Assembly: GCA_021234155.1 (NCBI GenBank)
Contig: JAJEKV010000054.1
Coordinates: forward strand, 5,877,962-5,941,961
Length of the DNA stretch: 64,000 bases
Reading direction: 5' to 3'
DNA from: Isoetes taiwanensis
Lineage: Eukaryota; Streptophyta; Lycopodiopsida; Isoetales; Isoetaceae
Shown: piece by piece, positions 47,272 to 57,183 of the stretch
How positions within the stretch are numbered: the first letter of the stretch is position 1
How the letters are laid out: each line of letters opens with the position of its first letter
Made by a program: the position numbers and the translations under genes
The notes under the pieces: model-generated
Databases searched by the model: none
Told to the model about the DNA's origin: nothing
What the model saw: only the letters and a program-made list of their open reading frames with translations

Positions 47272-47813
47272 TTTTGGCAGAAGGTATCAAATCATGTCAT
47301 CAGCTCATTTTCCAGACCGAATTTATGGATGCTAATGGGGGTTTTTGGATTAGAAATATGAAATGAATCAGCAAAGGTAGGTAGTAGCATATGGAGGCCA
47401 TCCATCGTGACAGGTTCCTACGTTTCAGATGGTATGTTATCAAGGTAATTGTATCTTGGTATTATTGGGACAAACAGGGCGGTCCTGAACTGGTCAATCT
47501 TTCCTTTTAAAACAGCATTGTATACTGTTTTGGGAGAGGTTATTCTGAATCTTAATTTTGGCAGAAGGTATGAAAGCATATCAACAGCTCATTTTCCAGG
47601 CCGAATTTCTGGATGCTAATAAGGGTTTTTGGATTGAAAATATGAAAAAAAATCAGTAAAGGTAGGTAATAACATAGGGAAGTCATCCATTGAGACAGGC
47701 CTATGTTTCAGATGGTATGTTATCAAGGTAATCTTGGGATTATGGGACAAACAGGGCAGTGCTGAACTGGTAAATCTTTCCTTTTAAAACAGCAATATAT
47801 ATTGTTTTGAGAT
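47251..47813 (+). repeat. Tandem duplication of the gene end and 3' flank, about 284 bases
   Basis: Unit 1 (47251-47534) starts inside the last exon at AGAGGTTATTCTGA and includes the stop codon. Unit 2 (47535-47813) starts with the same word. Shared landmarks include TAATTTTGGCAGAAGGTAT, CTTTCCTTTTAAAACAGCA and GGTATGTTATCAAGGTAAT. Identity is around 85-90 per cent with small indels, so the duplication is not recent. Confidence 0.9.
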
Positions 47814-47819
47814 GTATCT

Positions 47820-48760
47820 TCCAGATGATAGGATGTTTCAGATGACATGGCATGCAGTTTTTTCTTACCAACAAGATTTTGAGTTATATTGGGCGTTTTA
47901 GATTATAAGGGGCCTGCTTATAATAAGAGCTATTATGATGGCAAATCTTTATTATGCCTACCTCTGAGCCTGATTGTAATCTTGAGAAGTCATCTATTAT
48001 TCCCAGAAAGATCTTTGAGCAATGGCATGTTTTGCAATGGAACATTGTTTCTCAACAGAAAAGCTTCAGTTGTATAAAAACTTGCCTTTATGCATGGAGA
48101 AAGCTGAATGCGGAGATGCTCGGTGATGTCTTCGAATTGTGAAAAAGGCCACATTTGCAAGTGGTGAGAAAAAAGTCAGATGATGGAACCTTGGTGCATA
48201 TATATTTCCTAGATCAGACTTTCTACCACAGATTTGATTCAGCTTGACACTTTGGCATAAAAATCGTGTTATTTTCAGTCTTGTACAGCAATGCGACAAA
48301 CCTATGATGATAATGTACCGCAACAGTTCAGTGGAAACTGTCAATTTCCTTGTTTGATGATCTATAATGGAAGATCTTGCCGTCTTATATATTATATAAT
48401 GTGGATGTATTATCAAGCCATTTAGGCCCCCGGACCTCTATGGCAAATATGCTCAGGGTTAAGCTCTCAATTCAAAGTGCTGCATGTTAATGCTATGGAT
48501 TGAGCCGTTAACTAACATTTAATGTAACCCTCTAGATTGAGAGCTTAGATCCTTAACTTATCTTGGATATTGAGATCGCTTTAGATCTTGTTGATGCCAA
48601 TCATAGATCTTAGAATACAATGTGTTTGAAGCATTCACAGCCTTGTCATGTAATCTCATTCCCTCAAGAGTTTTTTACTTTGCTGATGTTTTTAAAACGT
48701 TATATCAGACTCATGATTTCATTTAAGTTTTTTATATTAGCAAGAAACAACGATTTTTAA
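47820..48760. other. No gene seen
   Basis: AT-rich flank. CTCTAGATTGAGAGCTTAGATC near 48531 is close to an inverted phrase (TTAAGCTCTCAATT near 48460), a weak stem. Short frames only. Confidence 0.5.
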
Positions 48761-48764
48761 TTTA

Positions 48765-48931
48765 ATGCCTACAAAAATACAACCATTCTTTTATTGGAAA
48801 AAACTACAAAAATAGCTTTTATGTTTTAACGAATTTCACTTGTTTTGATGAATTTCACGACATACCTGAGGTCTGATAATATCATAGCATGCTCTTGGTC
48901 AACATACAAAGTATTTCATTTTTGGAATGCC
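48765..48931 (+). repeat. Dispersed repeat, copy 1
   Basis: Contains ATGCCTACAAAAATACAACC, GGAAAAAACTACAAAAATAG and ATCATAGCATGCTCTTGGTC followed by AACATACAAAGTATTTCATT. The same order appears at 53950-54120 at over 90 per cent identity. No coding potential. Element class unknown. Confidence 0.85.
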
Positions 48932-49167
48932 TCTAATCATTGGAGAATGTATTATGGTTAAAGCATGTATTATGGTTTCTGGACCCTTGGATTGTGGCAC
49001 ATTTCGTAGGATATTCTCCCTCTATGGATCGGGGCCGCCCATCTCAAGTCTTTCTCGGGTCAAATTGGCCCTTGTTAACCTGATTTTAAAGGGGGCACTA
49101 TGAAAGCATAGACCATTGGATAAAATAGTATTCTGGCATTTATACAATACAGTGTGACATCAATACA

Positions 49168-49274
49168 ATACAATCAAATACTCCATAAGTCAAAGACATG
49201 AGCAAGATTCCACCATGACAATAGAATCGAATACTTCATAACTTAGAAACATGAACAAGATTCTACATGACAAT
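49168..49274 (+). repeat. Tandem repeat, about 53-base unit, two copies
   Basis: AATCAAATACTCCATAA...GACATGAGCAAGATTCCACC and AATCGAATACTTCATAA...AACATGAACAAGATTCTAC form two adjacent diverged copies. They lie just outside the hairpin downstream of the HUH transposase gene. Confidence 0.7.
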
Positions 49275-49320
49275 CGAACCCCAGTTCAATCCAAAGCTCA
49301 TGGATTACCTGGATGTTAGG

Positions 49321-49404
49321 TGCATAGGGGCCATCAAACACGTGCCATTGACTGCCAGCCCAAGCTGCAACTGTCAATGGCATGCATTTGATGACCCCTA
49401 TACA
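49321..49404. repeat. Long hairpin downstream of the Replitron transposase
   Basis: TGCATAGGGGCCATCAAACA and its continuation to 49352 match the reverse complement of 49373-49404 at 27 of 32 positions. The loop is 20 bases (TGCCAGCCCAAGCTGCAACT). All five differences are transitions. It lies about 320 bases beyond the stop codon of the minus-strand HUH gene. Single-stranded hairpins are typical recognition features of HUH-nuclease elements, so it could mark the 3' end of the element. Confidence 0.7.
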
Positions 49405-49443
49405 TAGTGCCCGTCAATACCTGTAAGGCTACAAAGGCAATCT

Positions 49444-49466
49444 GTTAGTGAGCCTGGGGAATTGAA
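49444..49466 (-). repeat. tRNA T-arm-like motif
   Basis: The minus strand reads TTGGGGTTCAATTCCCCAG, a perfect T-arm-like stem and loop. It is isolated, without a convincing D-arm. Probably SINE debris, or part of the non-coding end of the Replitron. Confidence 0.35.
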
Positions 49467-49726
49467 CCCCAACGCAATGCCAATGCTCATCCAAGCATAA
49501 GGGAGATACCAAGAGAGGGGATCGCCCTTATGCCCAGGGGCCGAATCCCTCTGAAACTCCACAGATGTTAGTAATGAAGTGCAACAAAGAAAGCGTCTGC
49601 AAGATAGAGCAACAAATGAGCAAACATCACATATTCGTAAACTTTGAAAATGTACATGTGGCATGGATGCCACACACATCAAACTGCACAAGCAAAAGAT
49701 TACAAACAAGAGCAACAACAGAAGGT

Positions 49727-51244
49727 CTAATTCATAGGTTCTCCAGTTGCAGCCCGCCTGATGACGGCATCAAGCTGGCGGATCTCTTGTGTCAGCATGC
49801 CCCTAGCAAGGCTCATGTGTGACCCCAGTGCATGTAACTCGGACAAGCTCCTCCCAAGCAACATTTGAAATCGCCGAATCAATAGCCACATAGAAGCCGA
49901 TCAACTGCCTCCTCAAGATCCTACGGGAAGCAGCTATTCGATGGGCCTTTGTCCCAACCTGGATAATGCTTGTTATGAACTCTTCCGCAATGAACAACTA
50001 CTCACCGTCTGGAGGATACACTGAGGATCAGGACGGGAATCATCAATCCTAGAGCTTATCAAAGAGGGGTCCAAGCTTAAGACGGGATGGCCCGTCTCCC
50101 CCGTAGAATTCCCATCGGTCTCCATCTCTACCCTGCAACGAATCGTCACCACCACAAATCCATGCTCAAAGAAAGCAAAACATAGACAAAACTGAACCTG
50201 TACATCAAACAAGCTACACAATGAGTCAGCCAACTGCCATGGTGTGATCCCTAGTGTGGATGGGATGTAATCGACACCATGATAAGGGATTTTAAGCTTA
50301 GGGCTGAAGGATGGATCATGAAGATCCTGAAAGTTACAATCCATCTCATCAGATGGCACAGAATCATCCCAATATCGGCGGCGGCCAGGCCCATTCCGTT
50401 CAACAGGCATATAACCTGTAAACCAAAGAGAATAGTTCTAACATTAGATGGCATGCAGTGAGCGGGGTTCAAGAGAACTCTCCACGCAGCACGAACTCTA
50501 TGTTCATTCACATGAGCACTGTTGGAAGGAATGATCCAGCTGCTGCTCAAAGTGTACTTCCCACTTCTGGGCATCCTGCAAACAGTGAATGTCAAACTAG
50601 AAGTCAGCCTATGACCACCATGACAAAAAACAAAGTGCGCTGCCTTGTTCAACAGATTCCTGTTATCCAACACGCACAGGCTCTTTGTGTTCCTAGTACC
50701 CTACATACAGGTCCTTTCCCTTCTCAATCATCGATTCAGATATACTGTGGAGGTGGCAGGGATAGTGCACCTTACCTATGTCCTTCATGCAATACTCCAA
50801 CATACCCTCAAAGCAGTGTAACCTGTTATTCTTCAGTACCTTGCACACTAAAACAACGTCGTCTGGCTTGGAGGGCCAATTAAAATCCCTTTTGATAGCC
50901 TCATTCAGAGCCTTCGGAGTCTTATAGCGAGCTGTTAGCACGGCCTGCACATGGAGGTGGTCTGCAGAAGACCCCTTCTCCAGGGCAACTGCACCAGCAA
51001 CACATCTCCTATCATAGAAGGAAGAAAGGGCATCAAAGAAACTACGGGGAACGTCTTGCCCAGACAAGACCAATGTGACAGAGACATCAATTGCATCCCA
51101 GCTTTGTGCAAGGTTAGGCATGGCAGGGGTAGGCATGCAGGAAGTGTCAGTCTGTACAGAGCTTGATTCCACATGCATCGAACAAGGGACAGACCCATGG
51201 GCAGCAACAGTCCTGCCCTTTCTGTCTGCCCTTCTCATAGACAT
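49727..51244 (-). CDS. Replitron-type HUH (Rep) transposase, single tyrosine
   Basis: Exon 1 (51244-50709, 178 codons) contains the HUH motif HLHVQ (His96, Leu97, His98) after GAVALEKGSSAD, and the tyrosine motif EYCMKDIGK (Tyr151, Lys154). It ends in a GTATGT donor. Exon 2 starts at 50575 after TTTGCAG and continues in phase with RSGKYTLSSSWIIP, RAAWRVLLNPA and, after a frame change near 50411, RNGPGRRRYWDDS. These downstream blocks match the region after the nuclease in Replitron transposases as I recall them. The lower part (50150-49727) contains at least two more likely exons and ends AVIRRAATGEPMN, with a second frame change near 49830. One catalytic Tyr and no helicase separate it from Helitrons. 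Replitron transposases nick and join single-stranded DNA. An 8-base insertion breaks the frame, so this copy may be inactive. The first ATG at 51244 was chosen; upstream the frame runs into a T-tract. Confidence 0.82.
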
Positions 51245-51269
51245 GATGATGAAAGAAAAAAAAAAAAAA

Positions 51270-52890
51270 GCAAGGCCAGGTCGCTCACCTCTTCTGTGTG
51301 CAGGTCGCTCATCTCTTCTTTCTTCGGCCAGGCCCAAATAGCAGGCAAAATAGAAACACAGTCGGCCAATCTACGCCAGATCAGCAAATCGACATCTTCA
51401 ACAGCCGAATATGGGCTCCGCGACACCTACAGGGGCCGAATTAGGCATCGGGCTCCCTGGGCGCCAGGTGAGCCGCCACCATGTGAAGTCTTATCCACCC
51501 CTGAACTTTTGTCTCAACAAGAAATACCCCTTCTTTCCAAAACCGCAATGCCAGCATCATTTTCATACGTATTTCTATACGAGTACTTCAAAAAACCATT
51601 AAAAACCTTATAGGTTACAAGAAATTTATCGCGGCAGCCAAGGCCGCCGCGAACATTTCTCTTCCCAACCAGCTCGCTTCTTAGTTTGACGGTATGTTTG
51701 GACATTTGAACTTCGTTCTAATTTAGGCCACATTGTAAAAGATGGTATTAAAGTTAATTAGATAAATTTAAATTAATGTTTGCTATGTTAAACTATTGTT
51801 GGCATGACTAACGTTTCTTATGCTAATTATTGGTGGCCGGAGTGATGGTGCCACGAGTCAGGGTGTTTGCATAGTCAGAGATCTATCTAAAACATTATTA
51901 TGTTGTTGGCATAGTGTTGGCGGCCAAGATAGCTGGAAGAGTATGGCATGTTTAGGTTTATGACAGTAGCAAGTAGGAGTATTCTCTAGGCTTGGGCAAT
52001 TATGCTTGTCATGTTACCGTCATGCTACTGGAAGACCCATGTGGATGACCTTCGAATCAACCATAGAGAACGACATGCTACTCTCTATTATCCCCTTTTT
52101 TTTGGGTAAGGTTTATGATTAGACAATGAAACGAAGTCGCTTCACTGAGCAAGAAGAAATCGGATAGTTTAGAAACATTGAAACAGAAAAGAATGATTAA
52201 GACGCCATGCAATAACTTGAGGCAGCACTTGAAAGGTTGAGACGATGGTGGTTAAATTAGGGAGCCCTCGCCATTTTGGCCATGGCCATATTGCCCTTGA
52301 ATTTTATTCCCATAATGCCCTATGGTCATATGGTCAGGGCGTTATCTACCCCTTACATTTTCCTATTTAAAGTGTTTCATTTCTTCGTGTTGAAAAGAGG
52401 GGTAGGCATACCTCATTTTCTTTTGTCTTTAACCCTTGTATAAGTGCTCGGTGTACCATTTCACAAGGCTCCACTTAATTTGTTTTGATGCTAGGCATTT
52501 GGTTAACGATGAATCCATAAATAATTTCGAAAACAAAAACAAAAGCAAAAAAAAATTAATAATACTATATGCTTGAATCTTGATTTCCAACTGTAAATGG
52601 AAGGAGGACGTATATTCCACAACCACGAAATTGGGCACCATTTTTTAAGCGAGATAGTGCAAAATCGTGTTATCCATTCTTTGTCGTGTCTAGAACGAAG
52701 GAAATGGGATCCACGCGCATCCCCTGCACAAATCTCTTCTATTTCAGAAGCTCCACCGATCCGGCACTGCGGCTAAATCCTGCAGCGGCATGACCTCTGC
52801 ACCCAGGAATCAAATCTTCCTACAAAAATTCAAGGTCAGTTTCAAGATTCGCAACAAATTTCTTGCAAGAAACGATCCTAACGGTAAACA
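51270..52890. other. No gene seen
   Basis: Upstream flank of the Replitron gene, then AT-rich spacer. The 5' end of the Replitron must lie here if it is complete, but I could not set it. CGCCGCGAACATTTC and the preceding GCGGCAGCCAAGGCC near 51630-51655 are GC-rich islands. The final 200 bases are probably the promoter and leader of the proline-rich gene. Confidence 0.45.
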
Positions 52891-52901
52891 ACTAACAAAG
52901 C

Positions 52902-53618
52902 ATGGCATCGGATTGCCGATCTGTGCATTTAGTTGCATTGATTCTGCTGTTTGTGAAGGCAATAGTGGTGGAAGCACAATCGCCGGCAGCAGCTCCGTTT
53001 CCGACGCCATTGAGAGGGACGCCATCGCCAGGGTTAGCACCAGAACAGAGCCCGCCTGCGCCACCGCCAGAACAGGTTTTTTCTCCTGCACCACTAGATT
53101 CTACACCTCCGGCATTTTCACCATCTATTCCACCAATTTCTCAACCCCCTGCTTCATCTCCTTTCTCTGCTATACAATCTCCCCCTTCTCCATTTTTTTC
53201 TGCTCCACCTCCTCCTCCATCATCTCCAGATTCTAATTTTTTCCCTTCACCTCCGCCCTTTTCAACCGAATCAAATACAGACCCTTCAAACCCAGACTCT
53301 GTTCCTTCTCATAACCCAGCAGCAGGAGCCCCATCTTTCTACAATTTTTTAGCTCAGGCCATGGCCGCAATGGGTGGAGGAGGAAGCTCAAACTCTCAGG
53401 TCGATGGAAGCTCCTCGGCTATGGCTTCCACCGGACTTTCCCAACCAGATTATGCCATTCTGCCGAGGGCCCAACAACAGATTTCTCAGAAAACTGATGC
53501 ATTAGAAGTGGAATCTGGTTCTAAAGCTCTAGAAGATCAACCCGATCAATCTGCCGCTGCAGGAGCTCCTAAGCCGGACTTTGCGTTTGGCGCCTCGAGC
53601 AACCACGAAGTGATCTGA
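52902..53618 (+). CDS. Secreted proline-rich protein (cell-wall HRGP/AGP-like)
   Basis: A single exon of 238 codons from ATG 52902. The N-terminus is a signal peptide: a short polar start, a hydrophobic core LVALILLFVKAIVVEA and then AQSPAAAP, a typical cleavage region. Residues about 27-125 are Pro/Ser/Ala-rich with repeated PPP, SPPSP and AP.P pairs, as in arabinogalactan proteins and proline-rich extensin-like proteins, whose prolines are hydroxylated and glycosylated. The rest is less biased, with SFYNFLAQAMAAMGGGG and an Ala/Gln/Ser-rich tail ending SSNHEVI. There are no Tyr-rich extensin cross-link repeats and no C-terminal GPI-type hydrophobic tail. Expected location is the cell wall or extracellular space. 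Composition and frame integrity make this a convincing gene; the precise family is open. Confidence 0.8.
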   Translation: MASDCRSVHLVALILLFVKAIVVEAQSPAAAPFPTPLRGTPSPGLAPEQSPPAPPPEQVFSPAPLDSTPPAFSPSIPPISQPPASSPFSAIQSPPSPFFSAPPPPPSSPDSNFFPSPPPFSTESNTDPSNPDSVPSHNPAAGAPSFYNFLAQAMAAMGGGGSSNSQVDGSSSAMASTGLSQPDYAILPRAQQQISQKTDALEVESGSKALEDQPDQSAAAGAPKPDFAFGASSNHEVI

Positions 53619-53876
53619 GATTTTATCTAGTCTTACTCAGAAAACCAAAGCGGGGGATTGCTTGCAGAGCAAGTAACCAGTAACGGATGTTGAATCATGA
53701 CACGTGTGGCAGTGAGAATTTTTCCTTTTCTGATTTTAGGAAGACCAAAATTAGTAGACGTGTCAAGCTGTGGGCTCTTCTCAGCCCAGAAATATTAGAC
53801 TTGAATTTTTATAAGAACAAATTATACTGCTTTATATAGGTAGTGATAAATATATGCCAAGTGATTGTGCGAACAT

Positions 53877-54125
53877 TATCATAGCATGCTCTTGGTCAAC
53901 ATACAAAGTATTTCATTTTTGGAATGCCTTTAAGATTTCCACATTTTTTGATGCCTACAAAAATACAACCATTTTTTTATTGGAAAAAACTACAAAAATA
54001 GCTTTTATGTTTTAAAGAATTTCACTTGTTTTGACGAATTTCACATCATACCTAAGTTTTGATAATATCATAGCATGCTCTTGGTCAACATACAAAGTAT
54101 TTCATTTTTGGAATGCCTTTAAGAT
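53877..54125 (+). repeat. Dispersed repeat, copies 2 and 3 (partial tandem)
   Basis: ATCATAGCATGCTCTTGGTC plus AACATACAAAGTATTTCATT occurs at 53877 and again at 54066, about 187 bases apart. Between them lies the rest of the unit seen at 48.77 kb. The second occurrence continues as GGAATGCCTTTAAGATTT, as does the first, so the unit is tandemly repeated here. The LINE fragment starts soon after. Confidence 0.85.
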
Positions 54126-54147
54126 TTTCGTTAATTCCCCAAATGCC

Positions 54148-55115
54148 CTTAGCAGAAAGCCTTCTTAGCACGAGCACTCAGGGTGAAATCCACGGTCCCA
54201 TATCGAATCCCAAGAGACGGGATTTTTGCCTCTTCAGAGGGCAGCCCGTGATAGACACATCGTCTATTTCCAGAAGGTTGTCAATATGGACAATGCCTGT
54301 CTTCCGCACCTGGCTTATGCCATAGCAGTGGGACTGCAGAGGCTCAAGGCCTGTTGGAAGGATAAGAGAGCTCGGTGGTTTGCCAGATCGAATGTGCAGG
54401 AGCACAGATGCATATAGGTGGACACAGAGGCAGACCGGGACATCCTGAGGCATTACCTTGACACTTATTTCCTTAGCAAGCTTGACCCTAGGGCCCTGGA
54501 GTGGGTCAAAACGGCACATTACAAGGAACACATAAATCCCACACTGGACCGCGGCGGCCCACAAAGCTATCTGCATTCGCATCTGCAATGAAGAAACACA
54601 GGCGCATTGCCTCCATTCGCACAGATGTCCACCATCTCCCTATTGAGATAGACAAGTGGATTGGGGAACCGCGCCAGGATAGGCTTAATCAGTACTGCCA
54701 GATGGGAGCCATTGAGGATGAATGTCACACTTTTCAAAGCTACCCGGCATATCATCAGATCTGAGCATGCTACGCTCTCTTGGTCAGGCCAAACCAACCG
54801 CTACACACGATGTTGAATGACCTCAGTGCACTCGCTAGGATCATACATTCAGGGGGTGATGGATCTGAGGGCTTGTATATGCTCCCGGTCAACCACTTGA
54901 TGGGCAGTAAATACTTCATGATGTCTGTATGTATGTATATTTGTACAGCTTGTCAGCGAACTTATTGCTGCCACGGTTTTACCCTCGAAGATCCTTCGGG
55001 GCGGGGTTTTTTTTAACCCGGGCAGCAATACGCCTGTTGCGTTTTTGTATTGGGTCCCATAGGGTGATTGGCCTCCGTGGACGATAAAAGTCATTCAATT
55101 CAATTCAATTCTTAT
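54148..55115 (+). mobile_element. LINE copy 3, strongly 5'-truncated
   Basis: Begins inside the C-terminal part of the reverse-transcriptase protein (KAFLARALRVKSTVPYRIP, then RAARDRHIVYFQKVVNMDNA) and is close in sequence to copy 1. Stops and shifts break the frame several times. IEDECHTFQSYP near 54714 marks the decayed zinc-binding end. A 3' hairpin at 54963-55030 and an ATTCA-repeat tail at about 55092-55110 close the copy. It follows the dispersed repeat directly. Confidence 0.85.
54963..55030 (+). other. LINE 3' stem-loop, copy 3
   Basis: TATTGCTGCC (54963-54972) pairs perfectly with GGCAGCAATA (55021-55030). Compared with copy 1 the central A-T pair has become G-C on both sides, a compensatory change. 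The inner hairpin is CTTCGGGGCGGGG with flanking T and A runs. Confidence 0.75.
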
Positions 55116-55475
55116 TAATTTTCCATAGATCCTTGAGACCCAAATGCATTTAAGTTTCCAATTAATTTTCCATACACCCTTGAGACGTAGAATATGAAAA
55201 TGTTTCAAATTTCAAATGCTTCAGAATTCATTAAAATGCTTAAGATTAAACAAAACAATTCAATTGCCCTTGTCATTTTTAATTTGAAAAGAATTGCAAA
55301 GCAAATCGATGGGGGTCTTTAATTCACTACAATATAATAGGGTGTTTTCCGTCAAGTATAGCGCAACAGCCCACTAAATGTCACAAGGTTGACGCTAAAA
55401 GTGCTATACTTTGATGTCGCATGGACGTCACTTTTTGCGTCAAGTATTGCGTCACGGTTACATAACGCAAAAATG

Positions 55476-55770
55476 ACATAATGACTACATTTGTGGCAAT
55501 TGCATAGCACGTTTGTGTCGAGCTTATATCCAGATTATTCAGTAATTGCGTTATATTTCCTATCATAGTAGTCTCGACATAATGACTACATTTGTGGCAA
55601 TTGCATGCCATATTTGTGTCGAGCTTATATCATATTTGCGTCATATTTTCTATCGTATTAGTCTTAACACAATGACTACATTTGTGGCAATTGCGTGGCA
55701 TGTTTGCATCAGACCTTATATCCAAGTTCATCAATAATTGCGTCATATTTATATCATATTAGTCTCGACT
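55476..55770 (+). repeat. Tandem repeat, 90-101-base unit, about three copies
   Basis: Units begin near 55476, 55577 and 55667 with ACA(T/C)AATGACTACATTTG followed by TGGCAATTGC. They continue through GAGCTTATATC and TTGCGTCATATTT, ending TATTAGTCTCGAC. Short frames through it are products of the repeat. Related words (GCGTCA, TTGCGTCATATTTG) continue to about 55850. Confidence 0.8.
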
Positions 55771-56040
55771 ATATAACTAATTTGTTACATTATATTGACA
55801 TGCTTATCTTGCATTGGTTGACATCCCTTGCGTCATATTTGTAACTCTCTTATTACATGGTGTATATCTTTTTGTTATACAATTTACAACGAGCCTATTT
55901 TAGTTTTACAACATGATTAAGCATGATTTCATTAATTGGATAAAATAACGCAATTTTGAGAATTTTAAGCACACCTAATTTGCTCAAGCACCAATAGTTT
56001 CACCTACTTCTCGAGCCCAAGATACATGAGATCAAATGAG

Positions 56041-56433
56041 ACACATATCCATACAAATTATGCGTTATACTCGTACGTGTACATGATACTTGGACAAGCT
56101 CAATAATGGAGCTACAATCTACACCAATAATTCACATCAATAATTTTACTTCACTATAAAAGCAGCTCCATTCGGTGGTAGAGGGCATTCATCTCCCATG
56201 GCTTCCTTGCCTCCTCGTCCTGAGCACATCCGATCCATCAAGTGCTACATGAGCTATAATGATCTGTGTGAATGCGTGATAAATGGTGTCAATCTTGATC
56301 CATGGCTGCAGTCCAAAGCAGATGGTCCTGCGAGTGGATGCACACTCGTGTCGTGATCCACCTTTATTGGCTTCCTGATTAGGAGATCTATGAGCTGAAT
56401 GGCATTACCTCAGCAGGTGTTGATGATGATTGA
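56041..56433 (+). pseudogene. Small promoter-plus-reading-frame unit, copy 1
   Basis: A TATA-like CACTATAAAAG lies at 56152-56162 and is followed 36 bases on by ATG 56198 in CTCCCATGG. The frame reads MASLPPRPEHIRSIKCYMS, YNDLCECV and LDPWLQSK, then stops. In another frame a downstream block reads VIHLYWLP and NGITSAGVDDD before a stop at 56431. The same promoter, start and blocks recur 636 bases downstream. I do not recognise the protein. The frame change and stops suggest a decayed gene or a short exon pair. Confidence 0.5.
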
Positions 56434-56676
56434 ATCGTTGAAGACTTGTGTACCTGTTAAGGATATAATAATGATATATGAGCACTTCTAAAGTATGTAA
56501 GGATGTAATAAGCATAACCAATATTATTTGATGTATCGAACCTGAGTAATTCGTAAGGGTGTGCTCTTCGGCTTCCACTTTATCTGCAAGCAGTCCCTAA
56601 TTTCAATCACACCTAAATTACTCAAGCACAAATACTTTTACCTTAGTAAAATCCACAAAGCATGTTTTCACTTGAC

Positions 56677-57057
56677 ACACATATCCATACAAAATATGCA
56701 TTATACTTGTACGTGTACATTACTGTTATACACGCTCAATAATGGCGCTACAGTCTACCCCAATAATTCACATCAATAATTTTACTTCACTATAAAAGTA
56801 GCTCCATTCGGGGCTAGAGGTCATTCATCTCCCATGGATTATTCGCCTTCTTCTGTTCACCACATCGAGGCGATCAAGTGCTCAATGAGCTACAATGATC
56901 TCGTCGGTTGCCAAGATAGGGTTATTCTTCTTGATCCCTACCTGCGATCATTCGTTGCCCTGGGCTAATTCGTGTTATGATCCACCTCATCTGGCTTCCT
57001 GAGCGCAATAGCTATGAGATATCAGGGATCACTCCTGCAGCTGTTGATGATGAATGA
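56677..57057 (+). pseudogene. Small promoter-plus-reading-frame unit, copy 2
   Basis: Equivalent of the unit at 56.04 kb: the same leader, TATA-like CACTATAAAAG near 56789-56799 and ATG at 56834. The frame reads HHIEAIKCSMSYNDL and LLDPYLRSF, then stops at TAA. The second block in another frame is intact: VMIHLIWLPERNSYEISGIT then PAAVDDE and stop at 57055. Conservation of IKC.MSYNDL, LDP.L, IHL.WLP and GIT.A.VDD between copies suggests both blocks were coding, perhaps as one protein joined by a short intron or lost bases. Confidence 0.5.
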
Positions 57058-57183
57058 ATCACCTGTTCGACATTGTATAGTGTAAGAGCTCTTGTGTTAA
57101 GATGAAAAATGCAGAGCATAATGAATAATAACTAGTCTATTGTACCTTGCATGTTATATATGATATAGTAATTGCGTAAAAGA

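Noticed and set aside
50458-50883. Plus-strand open frame of 141 codons opposite the HUH gene
   Set aside because: It mirrors the Replitron exons and intron on the other strand and has no motif; the minus-strand reading has catalytic motifs and splice continuity.
49727-51244. Helitron
   Set aside because: Only one tyrosine follows the HUH motif and no helicase is encoded; the downstream blocks fit Replitrons better.
52790-53236. Second frame overlapping the proline-rich gene
   Set aside because: It lacks a signal peptide or any motif and is the shifted reading of Pro/Ser codons; the 52902 frame has both.
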